Positions 26,630 through 35,162 of a stretch of 52,728 nt of DNA are shown here, one piece after another. Where the stretch lies: assembly GCA_050329935.1 (NCBI GenBank), contig JBHJOI010000006.1, forward strand, positions 1 to 52,728, written 5' to 3'. The first letter of the stretch is position 1; each line of letters opens with the position of its first letter. This DNA comes from CAYSFW01 sp050329935 (GTDB taxonomy: Bacteria; Pseudomonadota; Gammaproteobacteria; UWMA-0217). Made by a program: the position numbers and the translations under genes. Under the pieces are notes generated by a model. That model was not told the origin of the DNA. It saw only the letters and a list, made by a program, of their open reading frames with translations, and ran no database searches.

Positions 26630-27475
26630 ATGTCAGTCACCCAAGGCCAGATTTCGCAGTTGCTTGATCGCGCCCATCCACGCGTCATGGGCATACTCAA
26701 TCTCACCCCCGACTCGTTTTCGGACGGTGGCATGCATACGAGTCGCGACGCCGCGCTACGGCATGTCGAGGCAATGCTGGATGCGGGTGCCGACTTGATC
26801 GATATCGGTGGTGAATCGACCCGTCCCGGTGCGCCGGAAGTGGCGTCGCAAGAGGAATACCGCCGTGTGATTCCGGTGCTCGAAGCGATCGTGACGCGGT
26901 TTCCAGAGCTGCCGGTTTCGGTGGATACCAGCAAACCTGAGGTGATGCGCGCAGCGATCGAGGCCGGGGTATGGATGGTCAACGATGTCATGGCGTTGCG
27001 CGCCGAGGGTGCCCTCGACGCAGTGTGCGCCTCCGGGGTCGCTCTCTGTCTCATGCACATGCAGGGTTCCCCGCGCACAATGCAACACAGTCCGCATTAC
27101 GGCAACATAATTGAGGATATCATCACGTTCCTCCAGGATCGGATCGCGGCTTGTGTAGCGGCCGGGATTACGCGAAGTCGGATAGTGATCGACCCAGGCT
27201 TTGGTTTTGGCAAGTCGCTGGCTCACAACTATACGCTGCTGCGGGAATTACGGTCGTTTACCCGGTTGAATCTGCCGATCCTGGTCGGATTGTCTCGCAA
27301 GTCGATGATTGGACAGGTGCTCGACGCGCCGGTGGATGCTCGCGTCACGGGTAGCGCGATATTGGCGGCATTGGCGCTTGAGCGTGGCGCGTCGATCGTG
27401 CGTGCGCATGATGTCAGGGCGACTGTCGAGGCAGTCCGCTTGGTACGGGCAATGAACGAATTCGGAATGGAGTAA
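26630..27475 (+). CDS. folP: Dihydropteroate synthase
   Basis: 281 residues from ATG 26630 (TTG 26627 directly precedes it). Condenses p-aminobenzoate with dihydropterin pyrophosphate in folate synthesis and is the sulfonamide target. TIM-barrel motifs are intact: VMGILNLTPDSFSDGG, DIGGESTRPGAP, VSVDTSKPEV, VNDV, CLMHMQGSPRTMQ, IVIDPGFGFGKS and VGLSRKSMIG (the SRK pterin/sulfonamide loop), ending IVRAHDV. The region just upstream is filled by the ftsH terminator hairpin, and there is no separate purine-rich ribosome site, so translation may depend on how that hairpin folds. glmM follows within 6 bp. Confidence 0.96.
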   Translation: MSVTQGQISQLLDRAHPRVMGILNLTPDSFSDGGMHTSRDAALRHVEAMLDAGADLIDIGGESTRPGAPEVASQEEYRRVIPVLEAIVTRFPELPVSVDTSKPEVMRAAIEAGVWMVNDVMALRAEGALDAVCASGVALCLMHMQGSPRTMQHSPHYGNIIEDIITFLQDRIAACVAAGITRSRIVIDPGFGFGKSLAHNYTLLRELRSFTRLNLPILVGLSRKSMIGQVLDAPVDARVTGSAILAALALERGASIVRAHDVRATVEAVRLVRAMNEFGME

Positions 27476-27481
27476 CGCTTG

Positions 27482-28843
27482 ATGAGTCGGAAATATTTTG
27501 GCACGGATGGTATTCGCGGGCGGGTCGGAAAATCGCCGATGACCCCGGAGTTTGTGCTCAAGCTGGGCTGGGCCGCGGGCAAGGTGCTCGGCGGTAGCGG
27601 GGCGGCTCAGGTGCTGATCGGCAAGGATACGCGGATTTCGGGTTATATGTTGGAGTCCTGCCTCCAGGCGGGGCTCTCGGCCGCCGGAGTGGATATACGA
27701 CTTCTTGGGCCGATGCCGACACCTGCCGTTGCCTACCTGACTCGAACCTACCGCGCCGCGGCTGGGATCGTTATCAGCGCATCGCATAATCCGTACTACG
27801 ATAACGGCGTTAAGTTTTTTTCCCAGAAAGGCTTCAAGCTGCCGGACGAGGTCGAGCTTGCGATCGAGGCCGAGATGGACAAGCCGCTCGATGTCGTCGA
27901 CTCGGCGCATCTCGGCAAGGCCGTTCGAATACCCGACGCAACCGGGCGATATATCGAGTTCTGCAAGAGCACGATTCCGGTCGTGGACGCGCTCTACGGC
28001 ATGAAGCTGGTGGTTGATACCGCGAACGGCGCGACCTATAGCAGCGCGCCGAGTGTATTCCGGGAGCTGGGTGCGGAGGTCATCGCCATTGGCGGGGCGC
28101 CTGATGGATTGAACATCAACGCGGATTGTGGAGCGACCGCACCGCAGCGGCTGTGCGATGCCGTCCTGAGCAATCGCGCGCACGTCGGGATTGCGCTCGA
28201 CGGTGACGGGGATCGCTTGATCATGGCCGATCACAAAGGCGAGATCGTTGATGGTGACGAAGCGTTGTTCATCATCGCCGAAGGCAAACACAACGAGGGT
28301 AGCTTGCGCGGCGGTGTGGTGGGCACCCAAATGAGCAATCTGGGACTCGAGCTGGCGTTGCGTCGCTTGGGTATCGACTTTGAGCGGGCCAAGGTCGGCG
28401 ATCGTTACGTGCTTGAGCGTATGCAGGAACAAGGGTGGTATCTAGGTGGAGAGTCCTCCGGGCATATCATCTGTCTCGATCGGACCACGACCGGCGACGG
28501 TATCATCGCGGCATTGCAGGTGCTCCACGTGATGGTGACCAGTGGCAAGAGCCTGCATGACCTGAAACAAGGCATGACCAAGTTCCCGCAGACCTTGGTC
28601 AATGTTCCGTTACGGCAGCGTCTCGATCTCGCGGCGGCGACGATTGTGCATGATGCGGTGCGCGACGTGGAGGCCCGGCTGTCCGAGCGCGGTCGGGTAT
28701 TGTTACGCCCATCGGGCACCGAGCCCCTGATACGCGTGATGGTCGAGGGTGAAAATGAGCGCGAGGTACGACAACTCGCGGAACAGATCGCGAGTGCAGT
28801 GCGTGAAGCGGCAGTGGCGCATGAGTCCGAGGTCGCACAGTAG
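27482..28843 (+). CDS. glmM: Phosphoglucosamine mutase
   Basis: 453 residues from ATG 27482, with GGAG in the preceding folP stop region. Interconverts glucosamine-6-phosphate and glucosamine-1-phosphate, feeding UDP-GlcNAc for peptidoglycan and LPS. The catalytic phosphoserine S101 is in GIVISASHNPYYDNG, the metal-binding loop is DGDGDRL, the sugar loop is GGESSGHI, and the phosphate-binding loop near the C-terminus is LRPSGTEPLIRVMVEG. FGTDGIRG opens the protein as expected. The folP-glmM order matches many Gammaproteobacteria; tpiA comes 65 bp later. Confidence 0.97.
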   Translation: MSRKYFGTDGIRGRVGKSPMTPEFVLKLGWAAGKVLGGSGAAQVLIGKDTRISGYMLESCLQAGLSAAGVDIRLLGPMPTPAVAYLTRTYRAAAGIVISASHNPYYDNGVKFFSQKGFKLPDEVELAIEAEMDKPLDVVDSAHLGKAVRIPDATGRYIEFCKSTIPVVDALYGMKLVVDTANGATYSSAPSVFRELGAEVIAIGGAPDGLNINADCGATAPQRLCDAVLSNRAHVGIALDGDGDRLIMADHKGEIVDGDEALFIIAEGKHNEGSLRGGVVGTQMSNLGLELALRRLGIDFERAKVGDRYVLERMQEQGWYLGGESSGHIICLDRTTTGDGIIAALQVLHVMVTSGKSLHDLKQGMTKFPQTLVNVPLRQRLDLAAATIVHDAVRDVEARLSERGRVLLRPSGTEPLIRVMVEGENEREVRQLAEQIASAVREAAVAHESEVAQ

Positions 28844-28908
28844 TTGATTTATCGCGATACGGTCGCTAAGCTTGCCAGCCTTCAACGCGACGGCTACGGA
28901 GATCGATA

Positions 28909-29655
28909 ATGCGGAAACACCTGGTTGCCGGAAATTGGAAGCTCAATGGCTCCCTGGCCGAGACCGAGACCTTGATCGGCGGTATTCTGGGTGGCATGGC
29001 AGAGGTGACCGCTAGCGTCGCGGTATGCCCCCCGTTCCCCTACTTGGCGCGAGCGCAATCGCTGTTGGTTGGCTCGAACGTCGGGCTAGGCGCGCAGAAT
29101 GTCTGCGACGAGGATAAGGGTGCATTCACCGGTGAAGTTTCCGCGGCCATGTTGGCCGAGTTTGGTTGCCGTTACGCCATTGTTGGTCACTCTGAGCGCC
29201 GTTCGCTCTATGGCGAGAGCGATGAGATGGTCGCGCGGCGGTTCATGGGCGCGCTTCGCGGCGGATTGGTGCCTATTCTGTGCGTTGGCGAATCTCTCGC
29301 CGAGCGTGAAGCGGGTGTTACCGAGGCGGTGGTTGCGCGGCAAATGGATGCGGTGACTGCCCTGGCCGGTATTGGCGCTTACCGCGCTGCGGTCATTGCA
29401 TACGAACCCGTTTGGGCGATTGGGACCGGTAAGACCGCATCCCCCGAGCAGGCAGAAGATGTGCACCGCTTCATTCGCGAACGGCTCGCACAACAGGACG
29501 CGGAGATCGCGGCACAAGTCCAGATTCTTTACGGCGGCAGCGTCAAGCCCGATAACGCAGCCGTGTTGTTCTCGCAACCGAATATCGATGGCGGGCTAAT
29601 CGGCGGCGCTGCGCTGAAGGCCGAGGACTTTCTCGCCATATGCCGGGCCGCGTGA
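28909..29655 (+). CDS. tpiA: Triose-phosphate isomerase
   Basis: 248 residues from ATG 28909, with GGAG upstream. Interconverts dihydroxyacetone phosphate and glyceraldehyde-3-phosphate. All active-site elements are present: the N-terminal Lys in AGNWKLNGS, the electrophilic His in AIVGHSERR, the catalytic Glu in AYEPVWAIGTGK (followed by the flexible lid GTGKTAS), and the phosphate-binding YGGSVKPDN and GGLIGGAAL. Length and spacing are normal. It sits between glmM and secG, the order found in many Gammaproteobacteria, and the whole block probably shares transcription. Confidence 0.97.
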   Translation: MRKHLVAGNWKLNGSLAETETLIGGILGGMAEVTASVAVCPPFPYLARAQSLLVGSNVGLGAQNVCDEDKGAFTGEVSAAMLAEFGCRYAIVGHSERRSLYGESDEMVARRFMGALRGGLVPILCVGESLAEREAGVTEAVVARQMDAVTALAGIGAYRAAVIAYEPVWAIGTGKTASPEQAEDVHRFIRERLAQQDAEIAAQVQILYGGSVKPDNAAVLFSQPNIDGGLIGGAALKAEDFLAICRAA

Positions 29656-29681
29656 GTCTTCGGTAACCGACAAACCACTTT

Positions 29682-30098
29682 ATGTTGTATTCGATCTTAT
29701 TGGTGTTCGAGGTCCTGCTATCCATCGGCTTGATCGTGCTTATTCTGCTTCAGCATGGAAAGGGAGCGGATGCCGGTGCCGCCTTTGGTAGCGGGGCGTC
29801 GGGAACTGTGTTCGGCGCGCGTGGATCGGGAAATTTTTTAAGTCATTCGACCGCGATTCTGGCAGCGCTGTTCTTTGTTAATAGCCTGCTGCTGGCGTAT
29901 ATTGTGTCCCACCAGCCGAAGGTCGGTAGCGTGGTCGATACGCTGTTGAAACAGGACTCAGCGCCGGTCGTGGGTGATCTTCCCGTTCCGGCGGCGGGGG
30001 TTACGGGTTCTGGTGCTGAGGATCTTCCCTCGGCCGGTGAGGCTGCGCCGCAATCTGGCGGTGATTTGCCGTCGAGTAAGGGGGCGTCGCCCAACTAG
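29682..30098 (+). CDS. secG: Preprotein translocase subunit SecG
   Basis: 138 residues. SecG is the small stimulatory subunit of the SecYEG channel. Two membrane helices are visible: LYSILLVFEVLLSIGLIVLILL, and the second around FLSHSTAILAALFFVNSLLLAYI. Between them is the conserved cytoplasmic loop QHGKGADAGAAFGSGASGTVFGARGSGNFL. A low-complexity C-terminal tail (VPAAGVTGSGAEDLPS and onward) is typical and poorly conserved. A tRNA-Leu gene follows 11 bp later, probably co-transcribed and released by processing. Confidence 0.95.
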   Translation: MLYSILLVFEVLLSIGLIVLILLQHGKGADAGAAFGSGASGTVFGARGSGNFLSHSTAILAALFFVNSLLLAYIVSHQPKVGSVVDTLLKQDSAPVVGDLPVPAAGVTGSGAEDLPSAGEAAPQSGGDLPSSKGASPN

Positions 30099-30109
30099 AG
30101 TTTGTTCAT

Positions 30110-30194
30110 GCCGACGTGGTGGAATTGGTAGACACGCTATCTTGAGGGGGTAGTGGCGAAAGCTGTGTCGGTTCGAGTCCGACCGTCGGCACCA
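30110..30194 (+). tRNA. leuU: tRNA-Leu(GAG)
   Basis: An 85-nt class II tRNA with encoded CCA. The acceptor GCCGACG pairs with CGTCGGC, followed by A-CCA. The D-arm is GTGGAATTGGTAGACAC, and the anticodon GAG lies at 30144-30146 in the loop TTGAGGG. A variable arm is present (GTGGCGAAAGCTGT), and the T-arm has GGTTCGAGTCC. It closely resembles E. coli tRNA-Leu(GAG). The secG-tRNA-Leu-nuo placement is common in this group. Confidence 0.95.
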
Positions 30195-30538
30195 TTTTAA
30201 GGTTCTCCACACCCGAAGCCTGGGGTCACGTCCGGTCTGGTTTCGGTGTCAATTCAGCGATTCAGTCCAGTCAATCAGTCGGTTATGTCGCGTGACGGCA
30301 CATGGTCGGGGCATTCGTGATTCCGTGGATCCGTGATGCACCCGGAAGTGACAACCTCCGCGGGCGACGTTCGCCGCAGCGCGATTTGACAGGTATTTGC
30401 GATGGCCGTTAGACTGCCGCGACTACAAAAAACGCCGCCGATCACGATGCGGTGTAGGACAATAAACCGGGTTTCTGTCACGGCCCTATCCCGAGATACG
30501 GTCTCGATTCAACCCGATCGCGCCAATAAGGGGTCCTC
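30195..30538. other. Intergenic region upstream of nuoA
   Basis: 344 bases with no gene. It contains the best sigma-70 promoter candidate of the window (30386-30415) and probably the untranslated leader of the nuo operon. I found no terminator with a T-tract after the tRNA. Confidence 0.6.
30386..30415 (+). promoter_or_regulatory. Sigma-70 promoter candidate for the nuo operon
   Basis: A consensus -35 TTGACA at 30386-30391 and a -10-like TAGACT at 30410-30415, with an 18-bp spacer. Transcription would start near 30422, leaving a leader of about 115 nt before nuoA. The perfect -35 makes it credible, although the -10 is imperfect. Confidence 0.5.
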
Positions 30539-30895
30539 ATGCTCGAACAGTACCTTCCGGTCCTGATCTTCGCGATCATAGGACTCATCGCCGGAACGGT
30601 CTTGCTGACGATAGGCAGGGCGATCGGCCCGCGTCGGCCCGACGCGGCCAAGGATTCTCCGTACGAATGCGGCTTCGAGGCCTTTGAGGACTCGCGGATG
30701 AAGTTCGACGTTCGCTACTACCTCGTTGCCATCCTGTTCATCATCTTTGATCTGGAAATCGCGTTTCTTTTTCCGTGGGCAATTGTGCTTGACAAGATTG
30801 GGTTGCAGGGTTTGATCGCGATGGGCATTTTCCTCGGTATCCTGGTCGTCGGGTTCATTTACGAATGGCGCAAGGGGGCTCTGGAATGGGAATAG
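30539..30895 (+). CDS. nuoA: NADH-quinone oxidoreductase subunit A
   Basis: 118 residues from ATG 30539, with AAGGGG upstream. Small membrane subunit of complex I at the junction of the membrane and peripheral arms. It has three membrane helices (residues about 6-27, 60-80 and 88-110). The conserved loop DSPYECGFEAFEDSRMKFDVRYYLVAILFIIFDLEIAF holds the invariant Cys and the FDLE motif near the quinone channel. It is the first gene of a contiguous fourteen-gene nuoA-N operon. The 3' end overlaps the nuoB start by 10 bases. Confidence 0.97.
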   Translation: MLEQYLPVLIFAIIGLIAGTVLLTIGRAIGPRRPDAAKDSPYECGFEAFEDSRMKFDVRYYLVAILFIIFDLEIAFLFPWAIVLDKIGLQGLIAMGIFLGILVVGFIYEWRKGALEWE

Positions 30896-31362
30896 AGGGC
30901 GTTCTTGAGAAGGGGTTTGTCACGACCTCGGCCGACAAACTCATCAATTGGGCCCGCACCGGTTCGATGTGGCCGATGACGTTTGGCCTCGCGTGTTGTG
31001 CGATCGAAATGATGCACGCGGGCGCGTCTCGTTATGATCTGGATCGGTTTGGCATCGTGTTTCGTCCGAGCCCGAGACAGTCCGACGTGATGATCGTCGC
31101 CGGAACCTTGTGCAATAAAATGGCGCCAGCCTTGCGCAAGGTCTACGACCAAATGGCGGAACCGCGCTGGGTGATCTCGATGGGTTCGTGCGCGAATGGC
31201 GGTGGGTATTATCACTACTCGTACTCAGTGGTGCGTGGGTGCGATCGTATCGTGCCAGTGGACGTCTACGTCCCCGGTTGCCCGCCAACCGCCGAGGCGC
31301 TGCTTTACGGCATTCTCCAGTTGCAGAACAAGATTCGCCGTACCAACACCATTGCGCGCTGA
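30886..31362 (+). CDS. nuoB: NADH-quinone oxidoreductase subunit B
   Basis: 158 residues. ATG 30886 is chosen because AAGGGGG lies just upstream within nuoA and MGIEGVLEKGF is the usual start. Carries the last iron-sulfur cluster, N2, which reduces quinone. The four N2 ligands are visible as the tandem cysteines in FGLACCAIEMM, the Cys in SMGSCANGGG and the Cys in VPGCPPTAEAL. Peripheral subunit at the membrane interface, next to NuoD. The gene overlaps nuoA and precedes nuoC by 13 bp. Confidence 0.97.
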   Translation: MGIEGVLEKGFVTTSADKLINWARTGSMWPMTFGLACCAIEMMHAGASRYDLDRFGIVFRPSPRQSDVMIVAGTLCNKMAPALRKVYDQMAEPRWVISMGSCANGGGYYHYSYSVVRGCDRIVPVDVYVPGCPPTAEALLYGILQLQNKIRRTNTIAR

Positions 31363-31375
31363 GGGGTTAGGCTGC

Positions 31376-32086
31376 ATGAGTGCATCATTGAAATCGCTCG
31401 CCGATCGTCTCGGTCAGCGTCTGGATGTGGGGATTACCAAGGTCGAGATTCGACACGGAGAACTCACGGCGATTGCTGATCCGACCCGGGTGGTAGCGGT
31501 AGCAATGATGCTGCGTGACGAGTTCGGCTTCGAACAACTCACCGATATCGCGGGGGTCGATTACCTGAACTTCGGCGTTTCGGAGTGGGGCACGGAGTCG
31601 GCTTCCAATGCGGGATTCAGTCGCGGGGTGGCGCCCGTTACGGCGGGACACCTTAAGTATGGGAGTGCGGCGCCGGTTTCACCGACGAGTCACGGCCCGC
31701 GGTTCTGTGTCGCCTATCAACTGCTTTCGGTGCGGCACAACCAGCGCATGCGTCTCAAGGTGTTTTGTGCCGACGATGCGATGCCGGTGGTCGACTCCCT
31801 GGTCGGCGTCTGGAGTTCGGCCGACTGGCCCGAGCGCGAGGCGTTCGACCTGTATGGCATCATGTTCAGCGGCCACCCCGACTTGCGCCGGATTCTGACC
31901 GATTACGGCTTCGTCGGGCATCCATTCCGAAAGGATTTCCCGTTGAGCGGGCATGTCGAGATGCGCTATGACCCGGAGCAGGGTCGTGTCGTCTACGAGC
32001 CGGTTTCGATCGACCCCCGCGTTTTGGTGCCAAAAGTCATACGCCACGACCACCGCTATCCGAGCGAAGACAACGACCATGCCTGA
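31376..32086 (+). CDS. nuoC: NADH-quinone oxidoreductase subunit C
   Basis: 236 residues from ATG 31376; a longer open frame upstream lies inside nuoB and is rejected. Peripheral-arm subunit that packs against NuoD. The family core is SADWPEREAFDLYGIMFSGHPDLRRILTDYGFVGHPFRKDFPLSGH. Between the first strand (TDIAGVDYLNFG) and FCVAYQLLSVRHNQRMRL there is an insertion of some 40 residues, which I also associate with NuoC of other non-enteric Gammaproteobacteria. The gene is separate from nuoD, unlike the fused nuoCD of E. coli, and overlaps it by 8 bp. Confidence 0.96.
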   Translation: MSASLKSLADRLGQRLDVGITKVEIRHGELTAIADPTRVVAVAMMLRDEFGFEQLTDIAGVDYLNFGVSEWGTESASNAGFSRGVAPVTAGHLKYGSAAPVSPTSHGPRFCVAYQLLSVRHNQRMRLKVFCADDAMPVVDSLVGVWSSADWPEREAFDLYGIMFSGHPDLRRILTDYGFVGHPFRKDFPLSGHVEMRYDPEQGRVVYEPVSIDPRVLVPKVIRHDHRYPSEDNDHA

Positions 32087-33332
32087 AATCCGCAATTACA
32101 CGCTGAATTTCGGTCCACAGCACCCGGCTGCGCACGGTGTGTTGCGCCTGGTGTTGGAGATGGACGGCGAAGTCATCCAGCGTGCCGATCCGCACATCGG
32201 ATTGCTACACCGGGCAACCGAAAAGCTCGCCGAAAGTAAGCCGTTCAATCAGAGCATCGGCTACATGGATCGTCTGGATTACATGTCGATGATGTGTAAC
32301 GAGCACGGCTACGTGCTGGCGATCGAAAAATTGCTCGGGATCAAACCGCCGCTACGGGCGCAATACATCCGCGTGATGTTCGACGAGATCACCCGTCTGC
32401 TCAATCATTTGTTGTGGATTGGTACCCACGGACTCGATGTCGGCGCGATGACAATTTTCCTGTACGCGTTCCGCGAGCGGGAGGATCTGATTGACTGCTA
32501 CGAGGCGGTGTCCGGTGCGCGCATGCACGCGACGTACTACCGTCCGGGTGGGGTGTATCGTGACTTGCCGGACCGGATGCCGAAGTACGAGGTCACCCGT
32601 TGGCGCAACCGGGCCGAAGTGGAACGGTTGAACGACGTGCGGTCCGGATCGATGCTTGATTTTCTTGAGGATTTCACCAACCGCTTCCCGGGGTATGTCG
32701 ACGAATACGAAACCTTGCTGACCGATAATCGCATCTGGAAACAACGCACGGTGGGCATTGGTGTTGTGTCACCGGAAGATGCGTTGCGCATGGGATTCAC
32801 CGGGCCGATGTTGCGGGGGTCAGGGGTTGAATGGGATTTGCGCAAGAAGCAACCCTATGAGGTATATGGCGATCTCGAGTTCGATATTCCTGTCGGCGTC
32901 ACCGGAGATTCCTACGATCGCTATCTGGTCCGGATCGAGGAAATGCGGCAGTCGAACCGGATCATCCAACAATGTATTCGCTGGCTACGCGAAAATACTG
33001 GCCCTGTCATGCTTGACGACCATAAGGTCACGCCGCCACCACGGGAGGAGATGAAGCAGGACATGGAGTCGCTGATTCACCACTTCAAGCTGTTCACCGA
33101 GGGGTATTGCGTGCCCGAGGGCGAGGTCTACACCGCGATCGAACATCCGAAAGGCGAATTCGGCGTGTATTTGATCTCGGATGGCGCGAACAAGCCGTTT
33201 CGCCTCAAGGTTCGCCCTCCCGGTTACTACCACCTGTCCGGGCTCGACGCCATGGTGCGCGGCCATATGCTCGCCGACGTCGTGGCTGTGATCGGAACAC
33301 AGGATATCGTATTTGGAGAGATTGACCGCTGA
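32079..33332 (+). CDS. nuoD: NADH-quinone oxidoreductase subunit D
   Basis: 417 residues from ATG 32079. The 49-kDa subunit homolog forms the quinone site with NuoB. Motifs are NFGPQHPAAHGVLRLVLEMDGE (with the quinone-binding His), DPHIGLLHRATEKLAE, YMDRLDYMSMM, NHLLWIGTHGLDVGAMT, ARMHATYYRPGGV and the C-terminal FDIPVGVTGDSYDRY, EGEVYTAIEHPKGEFGVYL and DIVFGEIDR. Related to NiFe hydrogenase large subunits but lacks their metal-binding cysteines, as expected. It starts inside the end of nuoC, and its stop overlaps the nuoE start (TGATG). Confidence 0.98.
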   Translation: MPEIRNYTLNFGPQHPAAHGVLRLVLEMDGEVIQRADPHIGLLHRATEKLAESKPFNQSIGYMDRLDYMSMMCNEHGYVLAIEKLLGIKPPLRAQYIRVMFDEITRLLNHLLWIGTHGLDVGAMTIFLYAFREREDLIDCYEAVSGARMHATYYRPGGVYRDLPDRMPKYEVTRWRNRAEVERLNDVRSGSMLDFLEDFTNRFPGYVDEYETLLTDNRIWKQRTVGIGVVSPEDALRMGFTGPMLRGSGVEWDLRKKQPYEVYGDLEFDIPVGVTGDSYDRYLVRIEEMRQSNRIIQQCIRWLRENTGPVMLDDHKVTPPPREEMKQDMESLIHHFKLFTEGYCVPEGEVYTAIEHPKGEFGVYLISDGANKPFRLKVRPPGYYHLSGLDAMVRGHMLADVVAVIGTQDIVFGEIDR

Positions 33333-33844
33333 TGACCGAGATCATGCAATCGACCAAGGCTGAACTCTTGTCACCGCAATTGCGCGCGGAGATTGACGAT
33401 TGGCTTGCGCGCTATCCTGCCGATCAGCGGCAGTCGGCCGTGCTCGCCGCATTGCGAGCCGTTCAGCATCACGCCAAAGGGCATTATCTCAGCACCGAGA
33501 TGATGGACGCGGTCGCGGCCTACCTGGGGATGTCGGAAATCGCCGTATACGAGGTGGCGAGTTTTTACTCGATGTATAATCTCAAGCCGGTCGGCAAGCA
33601 TGAGATCTCGATTTGCACCAATGTTTCCTGCCTGTTGCGCGGTGCGGACGAGATCGTCGCGCATCTGGAGCGGCGCCTCGGTATCAGGCTCGGCGAGACG
33701 ACGCCGGACGGCAAGTTTTTTCTCAAGCGCGAAGAGGAATGTCTGGCCGCCTGCTGCGGCGCGCCGATGATGCAAGTTGATCACGTTTATCACGAGAATC
33801 TCACGCCTGAAAAGGTCGATGAGATTCTGGACCGGATGAGATAG
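33332..33844 (+). CDS. nuoE: NADH-quinone oxidoreductase subunit E
   Basis: 170 residues. The 24-kDa subunit homolog is a thioredoxin-fold protein of the NADH dehydrogenase module carrying the [2Fe-2S] cluster N1a. The helical N-terminal part has YPADQRQSAVLAALRAVQ and EIAVYEVASFYSMYNLKPVGKHEI. The four cluster cysteines appear as C in SICTNVSCLL (C-x4-C) and in EECLAACCGAPMMQVD (C-x3-C). Translationally coupled to nuoD by the shared TGATG, and 4 bp before nuoF. Confidence 0.97.
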   Translation: MTEIMQSTKAELLSPQLRAEIDDWLARYPADQRQSAVLAALRAVQHHAKGHYLSTEMMDAVAAYLGMSEIAVYEVASFYSMYNLKPVGKHEISICTNVSCLLRGADEIVAHLERRLGIRLGETTPDGKFFLKREEECLAACCGAPMMQVDHVYHENLTPEKVDEILDRMR

Positions 33845-33848
33845 GTCG

Positions 33849-35162
33849 ATGGTCAATCAAGTCTGTTTCGAGACACTACAATTCGGCGACGAGTCGCATA
33901 CGCTGGAAAGCTATCGCAAAATCGGTGGCTACGAGGCGTGGCAGCGAATTCTGCGGGAAAAAATTTCGCCCGAGCAAGTGATCGACGAGGTCAAACGCTC
34001 CAACCTGCGTGGCCGCGGCGGGGCGGGTTTTCCCACCGGTTTGAAATGGAGTTTCATGCCGCGCACGGCGCCGGGACAAAAATACGTCGTCTGCAATTCC
34101 GACGAATCCGAACCTGGCACCTGCAAGGATCGCGATATTCTGCGGTTCAACCCGCATGCCCTGGTCGAGGGCATGGCGATCGCGGGGTATTCGATCGGTG
34201 CCACGGTCGGTTACAACTACATGCGCGGCGAGTTTCTCGATCTGCCTTACCAGCGCTTCGCGGCCGCCGTCAAGGGGGCTTACGCGAACGGTTATCTGGG
34301 GCGGGATATTCTTGGCAGCGGGATTGATTTCGATTTGTTCCCGACACTGGGTGCGGGTGCCTACATTTGCGGTGAAGAAACGGCGTTGCTCGAATCGCTC
34401 GAAGGCAAGAAGGGGCAACCACGGTTCAAACCGCCATTTCCGGCCAATTTTGGCCTTTATGGGCGTCCAACCACGATCAATAACACTGAATCGCTCGCTT
34501 CGGTGCCAACCATCCTGCGCAAGGGCGGGGACTGGTTCGCCGGCCTCGGGGTTGAGCGTTCCGGTGGCGAGAAGTTGTTCTCGGTGTCTGGGCACGTCGC
34601 TCGCCCGGGTAACTTCGAGGTTTCGCTGGGTACGCCGTTTTCCGAATTGTTGGAGATGGCGGGTGGCGTTTGGAAAGGTCGCCGAATCAAGGCCGTGATT
34701 CCCGGCGGCTCGTCCGTGCCGGTGGTGCCGGGTGAGGTCATGCTTGAGACGCGAATGGATTATGACTCGATCGCGAAGGTCGGATCGATGCTGGGTTCGG
34801 GCGCGGTCATCGTGATGGACGAAACGACCGATATGGTCAAGGTGCTGCAGCGCATCTCGCGGTTTTATTTTTCGGAATCCTGCGGTCAGTGCACGCCCTG
34901 TCGTGAAGGGACTGGTTGGCTCTATCGCATGCTCACTCGAATTGTCGAGGGGCGGGGGCGTCCCGAGGATTTGGCGCGTCTCGACGATGTCGCATCGAAG
35001 ATCGAAGGGCGAACCATCTGCGCGTTGGGCGACGCGGCGGCGATGCCGGTGCGCAGTTTCATCAAGCACTATCGACACGAGTTCGAACACTATATCGAGC
35101 ATGGTCGCAGCCTGGTCGAAGGGGCGTCCGGTGAGACCAGGGCAGCAGGCGCACACGCATGA
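33849..35162 (+). CDS. nuoF: NADH-quinone oxidoreductase subunit F
   Basis: 437 residues. The 51-kDa subunit homolog binds NADH and FMN and holds the [4Fe-4S] cluster N3. Visible motifs are the glycine-rich nucleotide site GRGGAGFPTGLKWSF, the FMN region CNSDESEPGTCKDR, ICGEETALLESLEGKKGQPR and PTTINNTESLAS, then the cluster ligands in SCGQCTPCREGTGW plus the distal Cys of TICALGDAAAMPV. The position between nuoE and nuoG is standard. The stop overlaps the nuoG start by four bases (ATGA). Confidence 0.98.
   Translation: MVNQVCFETLQFGDESHTLESYRKIGGYEAWQRILREKISPEQVIDEVKRSNLRGRGGAGFPTGLKWSFMPRTAPGQKYVVCNSDESEPGTCKDRDILRFNPHALVEGMAIAGYSIGATVGYNYMRGEFLDLPYQRFAAAVKGAYANGYLGRDILGSGIDFDLFPTLGAGAYICGEETALLESLEGKKGQPRFKPPFPANFGLYGRPTTINNTESLASVPTILRKGGDWFAGLGVERSGGEKLFSVSGHVARPGNFEVSLGTPFSELLEMAGGVWKGRRIKAVIPGGSSVPVVPGEVMLETRMDYDSIAKVGSMLGSGAVIVMDETTDMVKVLQRISRFYFSESCGQCTPCREGTGWLYRMLTRIVEGRGRPEDLARLDDVASKIEGRTICALGDAAAMPVRSFIKHYRHEFEHYIEHGRSLVEGASGETRAAGAHA

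Noticed and set aside
33876..35156. 426-codon antisense open frame over nuoF
   Set aside because: Same type of shadow; nuoF on the other strand has all cluster and FMN motifs.
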